From: CAVPGP01 sp963718065
GTDB taxonomy: Bacteria; Actinomycetota; Thermoleophilia; Gaiellales; Gaiellaceae
Reading direction: 5' to 3'
DNA length: 64,000 bases
NCBI GenBank assembly: GCA_963718065.1
Contig: CAVQYE010000020.1
Location: 248,001 to 312,000, forward strand
The notes beneath the pieces were generated by a model, which saw only the letters and a list, made by a program, of their open reading frames with translations, was not told where the DNA came from and searched no databases. A program made the position numbers and the translations under genes. The first letter of the stretch is position 1. Each line of letters begins with the position of its first letter. Below, one piece after another: positions 40,420 through 50,590 of this stretch.

Positions 40420-41001
40420 ATGGAGCACGCGATCCTCGTGCGTCACGCCGAGAGCGAGCTGAACGTCGGCGCGATCCTGAACGGCGACCGCACAGTCGCC
40501 GGCCCGCTCAGCGAGCACGGTCGCGAGCAGGCGCGCGAGCTGGGCACGGCGACCCGCCCCGACCTCGCCGTCACGAGCTCCTTCGAACGCACGCGCGAGA
40601 CCGCCGAGCTCGCCTGGCCGGACGTGCCCCGGCTCGAGGAGCCCGACTTCGACGAGATCGCCTTCGGCCGCTGGGAGGGACAGACGTACGAGGCGTACAG
40701 CGGCTGGGCCTGGACCGCCGGGCCGCTGGAGGAGGCGCCGGGCGGCGGTGAGAGCCGCGTCGCGGTGCTCGCGCGGTACGTCCGTGGCTACCGCCGCGTG
40801 CTCGCGCGGCCGGAACGGAGCGTGGCCGTCGTCGCCCACGGGCTCGTGATCCGCTACGTCCTCCAGGCCGCCGCAGGCCTCCCGCCCGCGCCGAAGCTCG
40901 ACGGCGTGCCGTCCGCTGTGCCCTTCGAGCTCACCCGGGACGAGCTCTCGGCGGCGGTCGATCTGCTCGAAGACTGGCTGCGAGAGCCCGCCTGGAGATG
41001 A
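40420..41001 (+). CDS. Histidine phosphatase-family protein
   Basis: Phosphoglycerate-mutase-like phosphatase of 193 residues. The catalytic RHAESELN (His at about residue 9), TSSFERTRETAELAW with the second Arg, the Glu in DEIAFGRWEGQTYE, and VVAHGLVIRYV with the second catalytic His are all present. It abuts the GNAT gene (ATG follows TGA directly) and overlaps the next small ORF by ATGA. The substrate is unknown. Confidence 0.92.
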   Translation: MEHAILVRHAESELNVGAILNGDRTVAGPLSEHGREQARELGTATRPDLAVTSSFERTRETAELAWPDVPRLEEPDFDEIAFGRWEGQTYEAYSGWAWTAGPLEEAPGGGESRVAVLARYVRGYRRVLARPERSVAVVAHGLVIRYVLQAAAGLPPAPKLDGVPSAVPFELTRDELSAAVDLLEDWLREPAWR

Positions 41002-41147
41002 AGCGCCTCCTCCGCCTCGCGGTCGCCGCCTGGCTCCTTCGCTGGGCCGCCGGCGAGCTCGCCGCCTACGCCGGCCGTCACTGGCGCCGGCCCGGTCCGG
41101 CCCCGATCGACGCCCCTCCGCCGTTTCGGCGTCACTCCATCGAGTGA
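40998..41147 (+). CDS. Small 49-residue basic, possibly membrane-associated protein
   Basis: Starts with ATGA overlap on the phosphatase stop, a coupling signature. It reads KRLLRLAVAAWLLRWAAGEL, then AAYAGRHWRRPGPAPIDAPP and ends HSIE. One amphipathic or short membrane helix and a basic Pro-rich tail. There are no recognisable relatives. Support is mainly positional. Confidence 0.45.
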   Translation: MKRLLRLAVAAWLLRWAAGELAAYAGRHWRRPGPAPIDAPPPFRRHSIE

Positions 41148-41196
41148 ACCGATCGAGTGACGCGCGACCCGCCGCTGACGCCGATACACGACAGGT

Positions 41197-41655
41197 ATGC
41201 GGCGGTTCGGAGTCTCTGCGGCCGGACTCCTCCTTGTCGGCGTCGTGATTGTGGCGTCCGGCAGAGCGGAGCCCGCGCAAGCCATTCACACCTGTTCGGC
41301 AACGGACAGGCAGTTTCTGCGCGTCGCGGCAAGCAATCTCGAGACCGTGCAGCTGATGGGGCAGAGCTATGTCGCCGGCGACGGCCCCGCGGCCGACGCG
41401 ATCGCCGCAGCGCGCAACGCGGCGCTCGGCATCGACCGGACCGCGCCTCGCGACTTCGCGTTGAAGCGCGCCCGCGTCTTCGTCCACGGCATGTTCATCG
41501 AGTACGGCCGGGCCATTCGCGCCCGCGAGGCGGGCAAGGACGCCTCCTCGCACATGTACCGCAGCTACAGCCTCGCGAACTACGCGCACAACGTGCTCGA
41601 GAAGGCGCGCCCAGGTCTCGTCGGCGCAGGCTGCCAGGTCTCCGACCTGCTCTGA
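41197..41655 (+). CDS. Secreted alpha-helical protein of unknown function
   Basis: 152 residues with a signal peptide (RRFGVSAAGLLLVGVVIVAS, cleavage near AQAIH). The mature part is helical, with CSATDRQFLRVAASNLETVQ, a conserved-looking ARVFVHGMFIEYGRAI and a terminal cysteine in GAGCQVSDLL that may pair with the first. Start ATG 41197. Not recognised. Confidence 0.75.
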   Translation: MRRFGVSAAGLLLVGVVIVASGRAEPAQAIHTCSATDRQFLRVAASNLETVQLMGQSYVAGDGPAADAIAAARNAALGIDRTAPRDFALKRARVFVHGMFIEYGRAIRAREAGKDASSHMYRSYSLANYAHNVLEKARPGLVGAGCQVSDLL

Positions 41656-41675
41656 GCCTCCGACCTGCTCTGAGC
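41640..41675 (+). repeat. 18-bp tandem duplication across a stop codon
   Basis: ctccgacctgctctgagc occurs twice back to back (41640-41657, 41658-41675). The first copy carries the last codons and TGA of the secreted protein. The second is noncoding and precedes tilS. Confidence 0.9.
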
Positions 41676-41679
41676 AACA

Positions 41680-42699
41680 ATGGGCGGGATGGATTCCGCC
41701 CAGATCGACCCCGCCGAGCTGCGTGCCCGCATCGAGGCGCATGTCCGCCGCCACGAGCTGATCGAGCCGGGCGCGGCCGTCACGTGCCTCGTCTCGGGCG
41801 GGGCCGACTCGACCTGCCTCTGGCATGCGCTGCGAGCACTCGGTTACGACGTCTCGGCGCTGCACGTGAACCATCACCTCCGGGGCGAGGAGTCGGACGC
41901 GGACGCGCGCCACTGCAGCGAGCACCTCGGCGCCCAGATCGTCGACGCGCCTGGCGGGCACACCGAGGCCGAGCTGCGAGACGTGCGCTACGCCCAGGCG
42001 ACCGATCGCCTCCGCGCGACAGGGCACACGGCCTCGGACCAGGTCGAGACGATCCTCTACCGGCTCGTCTCCAGCGGCCGCCCCACCGGGATCCAGGTGC
42101 GCCGCGCGGACGGCGTCGTGCGCCCGCTCCTGCCCGTGTGGCGCGCAGAGACGGAGGCGTACTGCCGCGCCGAGGGGCTCGCCTTCCGGCTCGACTCGAC
42201 GAACGCCGACACCAAGCGGGGCCTCATCCGCACCGAGATCCTGCCTCTGCTGCGCGAGCTCCATCCTGCCGCCGACGAGAACCTCTTGCGGGCCCTCGAC
42301 GAGCGCCAGACCCTGCCGCCGGAGCTCGCCGAGCTGATCGCCTCGCCGGCCGGCTCCCGTCGCGTCGATCTCGGCGGCGGCCTGACCGCGGTGCGCGAGC
42401 AGGACCGCCTCTGGCTCGAGCGGGCGCCCGTCCGGCTGCAGGGCGAGGTGCGCTGGGGCGAGTGGCGCATCCGATCCGAGCTTCCAGGCCTTATCGTTAG
42501 AGGCTGGCGGCCGGGTGACCGGCTGGCAGGCCGAACCAAGAAGATCCAGGACGTGTTCGTCGACGCGAAAATCCCCCGCAGCGACCGCGAGGCATGGCCT
42601 CTGGTCGTGCGCGGGGACGAGGTCGTCGCCGTGCCTGGAATCGTCTCCGCCGAGGGCGTGGACGCCCACAGAGCGAACGAGTCGCGTGTCGCAGACTGA
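41680..42699 (+). CDS. tilS: tRNA(Ile)-lysidine synthase TilS
   Basis: Modifies C34 of the CAU-anticodon tRNA-Ile to lysidine so that it reads AUA. The 339-residue protein has the PP-loop SGGADSTCLWHALRALGY, ALHVNHHLRGEESDADA, and GHTASDQVETILYRL. A short substrate-binding C-domain (GWRPGDRLAGRTKKIQDVFV) follows. ATG 41680 or 41689 could start it. It is followed by hpt and ftsH, the classic actinobacterial order. Confidence 0.95.
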   Translation: MGGMDSAQIDPAELRARIEAHVRRHELIEPGAAVTCLVSGGADSTCLWHALRALGYDVSALHVNHHLRGEESDADARHCSEHLGAQIVDAPGGHTEAELRDVRYAQATDRLRATGHTASDQVETILYRLVSSGRPTGIQVRRADGVVRPLLPVWRAETEAYCRAEGLAFRLDSTNADTKRGLIRTEILPLLRELHPAADENLLRALDERQTLPPELAELIASPAGSRRVDLGGGLTAVREQDRLWLERAPVRLQGEVRWGEWRIRSELPGLIVRGWRPGDRLAGRTKKIQDVFVDAKIPRSDREAWPLVVRGDEVVAVPGIVSAEGVDAHRANESRVAD

Positions 42700-43246
42700 G
42701 CTCGACGGCGCCGTCGGCGAGATCCTGATCGACGAGGAGTCGCTCGGCGTGCGCATCGCCGAGCTCGGACGAGAAATCTCCGCCGACTACGAGGGCCGCG
42801 AAGTGCTCCTGCTGGGCGTCCTGAAGGGCGCCGTCTTCTTCATGGCCGACCTGATGCGGCACCTGACGGTGCCCTGCGAGATCGATTTCATGGCCATCTC
42901 CTCGTACGGCGCCTCGACCGACTCCTCAGGGGTCGTCCGCATCCTCAAAGACCTCGACATCAATATCGAGGGCCGCCATGTGCTCGTCGTCGAGGACATC
43001 ATCGATTCCGGCCTGACGCTCTCGTATCTGATGCGGAATCTCGAGTCCCGGAACCCCGCAACCCTCGAGATCTGCGCCCTGCTGACGAAGCCCGCCCGGC
43101 GCGAGATCGACGTTCCGGTGCGGTACACGGGCTTCGAGATCCCGAACAAGTTCGTGATCGGCTACGGCCTCGACTTTGCAGAGCGCTACCGCAATCTGCC
43201 GTACGTCGGAGTTCTTCACGAAGACTTAATTCCAGAAGGGGCCTAA
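42686..43246 (+). CDS. hpt: Hypoxanthine phosphoribosyltransferase
   Basis: Purine salvage enzyme making IMP/GMP from hypoxanthine/guanine and PRPP. The 186-residue protein has the flexible-loop region AISSYGASTDSSG, the PRPP motif VLVVEDIIDSGLTLSYL and the C-terminal KFVIGYGLDFAERYRNLPYV. The GTG at 42686 lies inside the tilS 3' end (14-bp overlap), indicating translational coupling. Confidence 0.96.
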   Translation: MSQTELDGAVGEILIDEESLGVRIAELGREISADYEGREVLLLGVLKGAVFFMADLMRHLTVPCEIDFMAISSYGASTDSSGVVRILKDLDINIEGRHVLVVEDIIDSGLTLSYLMRNLESRNPATLEICALLTKPARREIDVPVRYTGFEIPNKFVIGYGLDFAERYRNLPYVGVLHEDLIPEGA

Positions 43247-43308
43247 CGGAAGTCCACGAACCCCCTGTTTGACGAATACTGGGTGCTACCCTCAAGCCGA
43301 GGATCTTT

Positions 43309-45258
<1,950 letters not shown>

Positions 45259-45321
45259 CGCGCGGCCGGTTGGACCGGCGCACGTTGGGCATTGAAAGGA
45301 AGTGGGCAGGAAGGGGGCATC

Positions 45322-45738
45322 ATGAGACACATGAAGCGATTCGGAGTCACACTCATCGTGGCGCTGGCAGCGCTGGCGCCAAGCTCCTCGGCAGCCACCT
45401 CGCCGACGCTCGTCACGTTCGAGCAGACGGGTGGGTTCGCCGGTATCGAGCGCGGCTTCTCCGTGCAGAAGACGGGGAAGGTCGTCTCGGACGGGCTGCC
45501 GGTGACGGCGAAGCAGCTGAGCACGAAGCGGATGGTCGCCCTGCGCCTGGCGCTCGTGAACGCGCGTTGGGGGACGCTTGCGCACCGCTACGAGTCGACG
45601 TCGGGGATGGCCGACGGCTACATCTACAAGCTCAGCTACGGCGGCAAGACGATCAAGATCGAAGAGGATGCGAAGCTGCCGGCGCGGCTGGCGCGCCCGT
45701 TCGCGCTGCTGCGCACGCTCGGCGGGATTCAGGAATAG
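45322..45738 (+). CDS. Secreted small protein of unknown function
   Basis: 138 residues with a signal peptide (KRFGVTLIVALAALAPSSSA). The mature part (LVTFEQTGGFAGIERGFSVQ, then VSDGLPVTAKQLSTKR and GYIYKLSYGGKTIKIEED) resembles the small secreted barrels sometimes called protealysin-inhibitor-like, but I would not name it. AAGGGGG is 4-5 nt before ATG 45322. ATG 45331 is an alternative start. Confidence 0.75.
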   Translation: MRHMKRFGVTLIVALAALAPSSSAATSPTLVTFEQTGGFAGIERGFSVQKTGKVVSDGLPVTAKQLSTKRMVALRLALVNARWGTLAHRYESTSGMADGYIYKLSYGGKTIKIEEDAKLPARLARPFALLRTLGGIQE

Positions 45739-45754
45739 CGCCTGGAGAGATATG

Positions 45755-45780
45755 TGAGGGGGCCGTTTCCGGCCCCCTCA
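45755..45780. terminator. Bidirectional terminator hairpin
   Basis: A perfect 10-bp stem TGAGGGGGCC/GGCCCCCTCA with a 6-nt loop lies between the convergent secreted protein and M36 peptidase genes. There is no T-tract on either side. Confidence 0.7.
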
Positions 45781-45806
45781 CGTGACTCCGACCGGGCTAC
45801 GGGCGC

Positions 45807-48800
45807 CTAGTCGTGATCGTGGCCGTGATCGTCGTCGCCGATGTTCTCGTCAGCCGCGCCTTTGACCTCGGACGAGGAGTCGAGCAACTCGACCTCGGCG
45901 GCCCGGACATCCGTGTTCCGGGCCGGCAGAGCGACCGTCCCTGTCGACGTCAGCGAGGTGACGCGGCAGTCGGTCGAGTAGGTGGGATCGTTGTCCTGCT
46001 CGCCCTGGAAGGACGTCTGCCCAGAGCACTGGTTCGTGAGTACCCGGAACAGGACGTGTGTCGCCGACGTCGTCGGCACCTTCCAACCCCGCATGAGCAT
46101 GTCGGGTGCGATCGGTCTCGGGTTGACCGACGGGAAGGCGTTGCCCTTCGACGTGAGGACACGCTTCCAGTTCGCCGGGCTCCCCGGGTCGCAGGTCGCC
46201 CCCTTGCTCGCGTCGCAGGCAAAGAGCTCGAAGGACCGGAGCGCCGTGAACCGATTCTGGCCCGGTCCCAGGAGCGCGCTCACCTTGACGAAGCGGAACG
46301 TCTGCTTGCCGGCGAGCGTGATCAGCACCTGCCGTCCGGCGACGTCGGTCGTGCCGGTGCTCGTCCACTGCGTTCCCTCGGTCTCGTCGATCAGGTTGGC
46401 CTGGCCGGTGCCGTCCCCGCTCGCCGTTGCGCCGGCGGCTGCCGAGGCGACGTTGCGCGGGAACTCGATCGTGACGACGCGGTTCTCACCGGGCCGCAGG
46501 TCGTCGATCCGGAACCGGACGTGGCCGTAGCCGGCGGCTCTGGCGACGAAGTTGTACCCGGCTCCGTTGTCATCGTTGTGATGGCCGTCGCCGTCGCGGT
46601 CGGGCCCCTTGCCATGGTCGTTCCGCCAGCCATGGAGGTTGTGACCGTCGCCGCGGCCGTCGTGGGTGGCGACGAACGGAGCCGTCGCGTCGAGGTTCGT
46701 GTTCGCCACGGCCGTGTCGTTCGCGGCGATCGTGTCGGCGATCGGCGTCACGCGTGCCTCGTAGTCGCCGACGTAGATCGTGGCGTCGACCGGGATTGCG
46801 TTACGGCCGTTGCCGGTGACCGCCTTGAACGTCACCGTCGCGTTCGTCTCGTCCGGCGACGAGAAGTCCGGGATCGGGTTGTTGTCGTTCACCCCGGTCG
46901 TCGACGCGAACTGCCCGAACCCGCGCTCGGCGAAGCCGCGCCAGATCAGATCCTGGTTGGCGCCTCCGAAGCGGGTCTGGTCGGCGGCGAGGTATGCATT
47001 CCTCGCGTCGATCAGCGTCGGTGAGGTGGGCATCAGCAGCATCGCGTCGAAGGCGAGCTGCATCCAGCGCCGGTCGCCCGGGCACTGCGCCACGGGAATC
47101 TGCCCGATCGCGCACTTGCGATCGACTGTCGTCCCGTGTGCCGGGTACCGGTTCAGGAACAGCTGCCGGAGCGTGTAGTTCGCCGCGACCCAGATCTCAC
47201 CGTCCGCGTGCACCTCCTGTCCCGTGATGTCGAACTCGTAGTCGCCGAGGTTCAGCGAGTTGACCTTCGGGTTGCGCCCGGGCTCCGGGAAGTCGCCGCT
47301 CATCGGCCAGTTCATGGCGTAGTCGCGGATCCCGGTCACCGGGTTGCCCGTCACGTAGGCGCCCTCGACGAACGGGTTGATCCCGCTCACGGGCACGTCG
47401 TGGTTCTCGTTCACGTACTCGACGGCGTTCAGGTCGCCGAACGCCTCGCCCATCGCGCCTGCGTGGGTGCCGCCGCGACGGAAGCCCTTGCCGATCATCC
47501 GGTTCTCGATCATGTGCCCGTACTCGTGGCCGATGACGGTCATGTCGTAGTCGCCGTCGACGCACGGCGAGTAGAACGAGCCGGCGATCGGCTGCCAGAG
47601 GAACATGTTCGTCACGGACGGGGTTCCGTCGCGCTGCGTGTTCATGTTCGCGTTGTCGCGGCCGGCGAACCCGGGGAAGCCGCCCGTGATGCCGCCGGCC
47701 TGCGCGTTGCCGGTCACCGGGTCGTTGCCGAGGAACGGCGGCGGCGTGCCGAAGTTGTTCTGCTGTCCGTTCCACGCGGCCTCGGTGAAGCCGAGGTAGT
47801 ACGCGAAGTCGTGGATCCGGTTGTGCATGTCGAACAGGTTCGTTACCGCGGCCGAGATGTCGTTCCCCGTTCCGGCGCGCGGGGCTCCCGTGGCCGGATC
47901 GACGAGGTTCGCCGGGTCGCACTTCGAGGTGAACCAGACGTTCGTCCACGGATACACGTAGTCCCGCGTCGGGCTCGTCGGCTGGAAGAGCGTGCCGGCC
48001 GGGCGACCCGCTGCCTGGGTGATCCAGTTCTCGCGCGAGTTCGCGTTGTTGCCACGCGTCGTGAACGTCGAAGGCCCGGCGGGATCGGTCTGATCCCACG
48101 GCATCGCGACTGCGCCGGCGTTCGCCGGATTGCCGACGACGCGGTTGCAGGACGTGACCGGAGCCCAGCACCAGAGCTCGCGCGTGTCCGTGCTCGAGTA
48201 GTTCCACGGGAACGCGTTCAACTGGCTCGTGAGCGGGAAGGCGGGGAATGCCTTCCAGGTCGGGTTGTCGATGGCGTTGTCCACGGTGTTGGTGCGGGCC
48301 AGGATCTGGCCGCTCGACGCGTCGACCGTCTGTGCGTAGCCGAGGTTGTCGCCGTCGACGATCAGCGTCTGGAAGGCGGCGCGCGCCTCGGTGCCCGGCA
48401 CCGGGAATGCCGCCTCGCGGACGGACTGCGTCTCGTCGAAGCCGTCGACGTTCAGTTGCGTCCAGCCGTCTTCGGAGCCGGCGACGGTGACGTCGTCGGT
48501 CGAGACCTGCTCGCCCACCGAGTTGGCGGCCTGCACCCAGGCCTGCTCGGGGGACAGCGTGTAGTCGTTGGCCACGGAGTCGTTCCGTGCGAGCGACGAC
48601 GAGGCATACGTGACGTTCCAGCCGTCGGTGGCCGAGCCGGCGACGGCGACCGTCACGAGCCCGTCCGGCGCGGCGAGCGCGCCGTCGAACGACTGGCCGA
48701 GCAGAATCGCGTGCCCGCCGCCGTCGGCGAGCGGCGTGTCTCGGACGAGCGTGAGCCCGTCCGCGCCGGCGAGGCCGAAGAGCGCGGTGTTGCCGTTCAG

Positions 48801-49112
48801 CCAGGTGCGGGCCGCGTCAACGGCCGTCGAAGCCGCGATGCCCGTTGCCAGGTTGCCGTCGAGGTTGTAGACCGACGACGGGGTGCCAAAACGATTCCAG
48901 GTGACTGCGGCGCCCAGCTGGGCCGCAGCCTCGGTTTGGGTCGCGGTCGGCGCGACCTCCGTCGTGCGCGTGTCGAGATCGGGAAGCGCATCGTTCTGGA
49001 GCCCCTCGATGTCGACTGCCCCGCGGGCCGCCGAAACGGCCGCCAGCAGGACGATCGCCAGCGCTGCGAGCCAGACGGCCCGGAGCGCGCGCGTCGTGCT
49101 TACCCCTTGCAT
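45807..49112 (-). CDS. Secreted M36-family (fungalysin-type) zinc metallopeptidase
   Basis: Extracellular protease of 1101 residues. It has a signal peptide (RAVWLAALAIVLLAAVSAAR), an FTP-type propeptide (about residues 40-290), and a catalytic domain with HEYGH at residues 529-533 and the third zinc ligand probably Glu556 in GEAFGDL. The C-terminal part has beta domains and two His/Asp-rich stretches (near DGRGDGHNLHGWRNDHGKG and the terminus DDDHGHDHD) that could bind divalent metals. GGGAGGAAGGG precedes ATG 49112. Confidence 0.92.
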   Translation of the reverse strand: MQGVSTTRALRAVWLAALAIVLLAAVSAARGAVDIEGLQNDALPDLDTRTTEVAPTATQTEAAAQLGAAVTWNRFGTPSSVYNLDGNLATGIAASTAVDAARTWLNGNTALFGLAGADGLTLVRDTPLADGGGHAILLGQSFDGALAAPDGLVTVAVAGSATDGWNVTYASSSLARNDSVANDYTLSPEQAWVQAANSVGEQVSTDDVTVAGSEDGWTQLNVDGFDETQSVREAAFPVPGTEARAAFQTLIVDGDNLGYAQTVDASSGQILARTNTVDNAIDNPTWKAFPAFPLTSQLNAFPWNYSSTDTRELWCWAPVTSCNRVVGNPANAGAVAMPWDQTDPAGPSTFTTRGNNANSRENWITQAAGRPAGTLFQPTSPTRDYVYPWTNVWFTSKCDPANLVDPATGAPRAGTGNDISAAVTNLFDMHNRIHDFAYYLGFTEAAWNGQQNNFGTPPPFLGNDPVTGNAQAGGITGGFPGFAGRDNANMNTQRDGTPSVTNMFLWQPIAGSFYSPCVDGDYDMTVIGHEYGHMIENRMIGKGFRRGGTHAGAMGEAFGDLNAVEYVNENHDVPVSGINPFVEGAYVTGNPVTGIRDYAMNWPMSGDFPEPGRNPKVNSLNLGDYEFDITGQEVHADGEIWVAANYTLRQLFLNRYPAHGTTVDRKCAIGQIPVAQCPGDRRWMQLAFDAMLLMPTSPTLIDARNAYLAADQTRFGGANQDLIWRGFAERGFGQFASTTGVNDNNPIPDFSSPDETNATVTFKAVTGNGRNAIPVDATIYVGDYEARVTPIADTIAANDTAVANTNLDATAPFVATHDGRGDGHNLHGWRNDHGKGPDRDGDGHHNDDNGAGYNFVARAAGYGHVRFRIDDLRPGENRVVTIEFPRNVASAAAGATASGDGTGQANLIDETEGTQWTSTGTTDVAGRQVLITLAGKQTFRFVKVSALLGPGQNRFTALRSFELFACDASKGATCDPGSPANWKRVLTSKGNAFPSVNPRPIAPDMLMRGWKVPTTSATHVLFRVLTNQCSGQTSFQGEQDNDPTYSTDCRVTSLTSTGTVALPARNTDVRAAEVELLDSSSEVKGAADENIGDDDHGHDHD

Positions 49113-49220
49113 CCCTTCCTCCCTCTACGAAGAAACACGGTGTGCGCGCAGAGGAGTCTTTTAACCGATTGAGGAACCGCTATGTCGGCACTTCCGTCCG
49201 GCGCCCAAGCACCGAGCCCG

Positions 49221-49532
49221 TCAGGCCGCGCGGGCGGAGGCGAGCACCGACGCGAGGACGCCCGGGAAGCGCGCCTCGAGGTCGTCTGCGCGAAGTGAGA
49301 CCAGCCGCCGTGTGCCGACGGCGCGGGTGCGCGTGACGCCTGCTTCGCGCAGGATTCTCAGATGGTGCGAGCGGGTGGAGCCCTGCACCGGCACCGAGAA
49401 GGCGCCGCAGACGATCTCCTGCCCGCCGGCGAGCTCGGCGACGATCTGCAGGCGGATCGGGTCGCTCAGAGCCTGTAACACCGCGGTCAGCTCGAGCTCC
49501 TCTGTCGGCGGGCCGGCGAGGTCCTGTGTCAT
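49221..49532 (-). CDS. ArsR-family transcriptional regulator
   Basis: Winged-helix repressor of 103 residues. It has LQALSDPIRLQIVAELAGG and the recognition helix in GSTRSHHLRILREAGVTRTR. The usual CxC metal site of ArsR is absent, and the single Cys in EIVCGAF suggests a redox or other signal. It is divergent from the EamA gene, and two palindromes between them (49546-49561 and 49592-49607) are the probable operators. Confidence 0.9.
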   Translation of the reverse strand: MTQDLAGPPTEELELTAVLQALSDPIRLQIVAELAGGQEIVCGAFSVPVQGSTRSHHLRILREAGVTRTRAVGTRRLVSLRADDLEARFPGVLASVLASARAA

Positions 49533-49545
49533 TCGCCCACACTCA

Positions 49546-49561
49546 TTCGATAGCCATCGAA
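49546..49561. promoter_or_regulatory. ArsR-type operator 1
   Basis: TTCGATAGCCATCGAA: perfect arms TTCGAT/ATCGAA around four bases, 14 bp before the arsR-type start codon. Confidence 0.75.
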
Positions 49562-49591
49562 ATAGTTTCGGACGCGTGGTCGTTTCCATAC

Positions 49592-49607
49592 TTCGACATC
49601 CATCGAA
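49592..49607. promoter_or_regulatory. ArsR-type operator 2
   Basis: TTCGACATCCATCGAA: the same palindrome with one arm mismatch. It overlaps a CATACT -10 candidate (49588-49593) for the EamA gene, 17 nt after TTTCGG. Confidence 0.72.
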
Positions 49608-49628
49608 GTATTGCAGGAAGGGAGACCG

Positions 49629-50582
49629 ATGCGTCCCGCAGCAACAGGAGCAGTCCTCGCCGCCCTCACCGGGATCGTCTGGGGTGGTCAGTTCGTCGTC
49701 GGCAAATCGGCGCTGAACGCCATCGATCCCTTCACGCTGACGGCGGTGCGCTACGGGGTCGCCGCGTTGCTGCTGCTCGCGGTGCTCGCGGCCGTCGAGG
49801 GCTGGGGCGCGTTCCGGCTCGAGGGCCGTGGCCGGCGCCTCTTCGTGCTCGGCACCATCGGCTTCGCCGGCTTCAACCTGCTGGCCTACACGGGCCTCGA
49901 GCACGCCCAGCCGCAGAGTGCGGCGCTGATCATGACGCTCGGCCCCGTGCTCACCGCGCTCGTCCTCTGGGCGAAGTCGCGGATCCGGCCGGCCACGTCG
50001 ACGATCGTGACGCTCGTCGTCGCCCTCTTCGGGGTCATGCTCGTGATCGGCCGGGGCGACCCGGCCGCCGTGCTGACGGGCGCGGTCGGCTGGGGAGACG
50101 CGCTGGTGCTCGCCGGCGCGTTCTCGTTCGTCCTGTACATGCTCGGCGCCGCCGAGTTCCGTGATTTCTCGGCGCTGCGCTACACGGCGCTGACGGCCGG
50201 CCTCGGCTGGCTCTCGATCGCCGTGGCCGCAGGTGTCGCGGTGGGGACGGGGCTGGAGCCCGGGGCATCCGCCGGCGCGTTCGCCGACATCTGGCCGCAG
50301 TTCCTCTACATCAGCGTGCTCGGCGCGGTCGTCGCGGTGGTCGCCTGGAACGGGGCCGTGCTTCGCATCGGCGCGCAGAACGCCTCGCTCTTCGCGAATC
50401 TGATTCCGGTGACGGCCTTCGCGATTCAGATCGCCCGCGGCTACCGGCCAGGCGTGCTGGAGCTCTCTGGCGCGGTAATCGCGATCGGGGCGCTCGTCGG
50501 GCACGACCTCTGGGCACGGCGCCGCCGCGAGGTCGCACCGCGGGAGCGGGTCGTCATGGGAAAGCTGGCCGAAGCGGCGTAG
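49629..50582 (+). CDS. EamA/DMT-family permease
   Basis: Ten-helix drug/metabolite transporter of 317 residues, with two EamA repeats (from ALTGIVWGGQFVVGKSALNA, and from VGWGDALVLAGAFSFVLYML). The C-terminus is basic and cytoplasmic. AGGAAGGGAG precedes ATG 49629. With the divergent ArsR gene it forms a typical regulated exporter pair. The substrate is unknown. Confidence 0.9.
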   Translation: MRPAATGAVLAALTGIVWGGQFVVGKSALNAIDPFTLTAVRYGVAALLLLAVLAAVEGWGAFRLEGRGRRLFVLGTIGFAGFNLLAYTGLEHAQPQSAALIMTLGPVLTALVLWAKSRIRPATSTIVTLVVALFGVMLVIGRGDPAAVLTGAVGWGDALVLAGAFSFVLYMLGAAEFRDFSALRYTALTAGLGWLSIAVAAGVAVGTGLEPGASAGAFADIWPQFLYISVLGAVVAVVAWNGAVLRIGAQNASLFANLIPVTAFAIQIARGYRPGVLELSGAVIAIGALVGHDLWARRRREVAPRERVVMGKLAEAA

Positions 50583-50590
50583 AGCCGCGG

